Source: Ruminococcus sp.
GTDB lineage: Bacteria; Bacillota; Clostridia; Oscillospirales; Ruminococcaceae
DNA: 6,364 nt
Direction of reading: 5' to 3'
Assembly (NCBI GenBank): GCA_017544125.1
Contig: JAFYET010000249.1
Span: forward strand, 1-6,364
Below the pieces are notes generated by a model. That model saw nothing but the letters and a program-made list of their open reading frames with translations, had not been told where the DNA came from and ran no database searches. Both the position numbers and the translations under genes were made by a program. This document shows, one piece after another, positions 5,931-6,364 of this stretch; within the stretch, counting starts at the first letter, position 1, and every line of letters starts with the position of its first letter.

Positions 5931-6364
5931 ATGAACGAAAGCATAAAAAAGGGCTTCAATGCGCTTTTCAGAACGGTGATATTCTGCCTGTGCGTTGCAG
6001 CAATCATGATGATAGTGCGCTTTTTCTCGATGTTTGCCGACTCTGTCAAAAACGACACCGACCTAAAGCTCGATAAGAATTTTATCGACAATTTCGGCTC
6101 ATACGCATCGCTTTATAAGGGCGTTTTCTTCGGCAGCATAGCCGCACTTGTGTTAAGCGTATTAGCAGGCAGATATAAAGCCTCGGCAGCAGCGGTGTTT
6201 TTCAGAACGCTTGTCATAGCGGCGATAATCGGTCTGATGTACGGCGGTATGAACGTTTCGGGCGCTATCGTTGATGTGTGCGCAGTTATTGATGAAGCGG
6301 ATATCGAGGAATTTGAAGACCTTGAAGATATTGATATAGACACGCTGATAGAAAAAGGCGTGAA
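5931..6364 (+). CDS. Unrecognised multi-pass membrane protein, N-terminal part (3' truncated by window)
   Basis: The frame is open from the ATG at 5931 to the window end (144 codons and two extra bases), so the C-terminus lies outside. AGGAG (5920-5924) is 6 nt before the ATG. The protein has three hydrophobic segments: about 14-36, 62-80 and 86-118. A polar loop (37-61, with several Asp/Lys) separates the first two, and a very acidic stretch (121-138, mostly Asp, Glu and Ile) follows the third. The N-terminus (MNESIKKGFNALFR) is basic, which suits an N-in topology. No family is recognisable and no catalytic or binding motif is visible. Codon use resembles the neighbouring genes, so recent transfer is not indicated. 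No promoter is evident between the upstream terminator and the start, so expression may depend on read-through. The existence of the gene is well supported; its function is not known. Confidence 0.75.
   Translation, partial: MNESIKKGFNALFRTVIFCLCVAAIMMIVRFFSMFADSVKNDTDLKLDKNFIDNFGSYASLYKGVFFGSIAALVLSVLAGRYKASAAAVFFRTLVIAAIIGLMYGGMNVSGAIVDVCAVIDEADIEEFEDLEDIDIDTLIEKGV

Noticed and set aside
5885..6343. Minus-strand open frames at 5885-6091 and 6113-6343
   Set aside because: They lie opposite the membrane-protein frame that has a ribosome binding site and continuous hydrophobic segments; the first also runs over the terminator.

Overview
The window looks like a chromosomal segment of a Gram-positive Firmicute, most likely a Ruminococcus-like member of the Clostridia (Oscillospiraceae). 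This is an inference. It rests on GGAGG-type ribosome binding sites, AT-rich intergenic DNA with near-consensus sigma-A promoters, heavy use of ATA for isoleucine, a membrane-anchored cell-wall amidase, and a FtsX-type ABC exporter. No rRNA, tRNA, CRISPR array, insertion sequence or phage gene is visible.

Layout. (1) Positions 3-2519 (+) are the end of an ABC transporter operon. A 5'-truncated FtsX-like permease overlaps a second, complete FtsX-like permease by one base (TAATG), and a MacB/LolD-type ATPase follows 10 nt later. A strong hairpin at 2525-2558, T-rich on both sides, closes the operon and can also terminate the convergent gene. (2) Positions 2575-3657 (-) encode a membrane-anchored N-acetylmuramoyl-L-alanine amidase (Amidase_3) with all zinc and catalytic residues present. 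(3) Positions 3658-4148 are a 491-nt divergent intergenic region. It holds a promoter for the amidase, two tandem promoters reading toward argG, an 8-bp inverted repeat, and a cluster of ATGCA/TGCAT palindromes that could be an ArgR-type operator. (4) Positions 4149-5378 (+) encode argininosuccinate synthase (argG), followed 30 nt later by a small pentapeptide-repeat protein (5409-5849) and a rho-independent terminator (5862-5915). (5) From 5931 to the window end (+) there is the beginning of an unrecognised multi-pass membrane protein. Its ribosome binding site lies only a few bases after the terminator's T-tract.

How the genes work together. The three ABC genes should form one complex: ATPase dimer plus permease heterodimer, exporting or mechanically acting on an envelope substrate. 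The amidase cuts peptidoglycan outside the membrane. argG makes argininosuccinate from citrulline and aspartate. No argH follows; a pentapeptide-repeat gene occupies that place, and its role is unknown. Most of the window is ordinary core genome. The points that most deserve a second look are the layered argG control region, the argG/pentapeptide pairing with its very regular beta-helix, and the terminator placed directly before the last gene.
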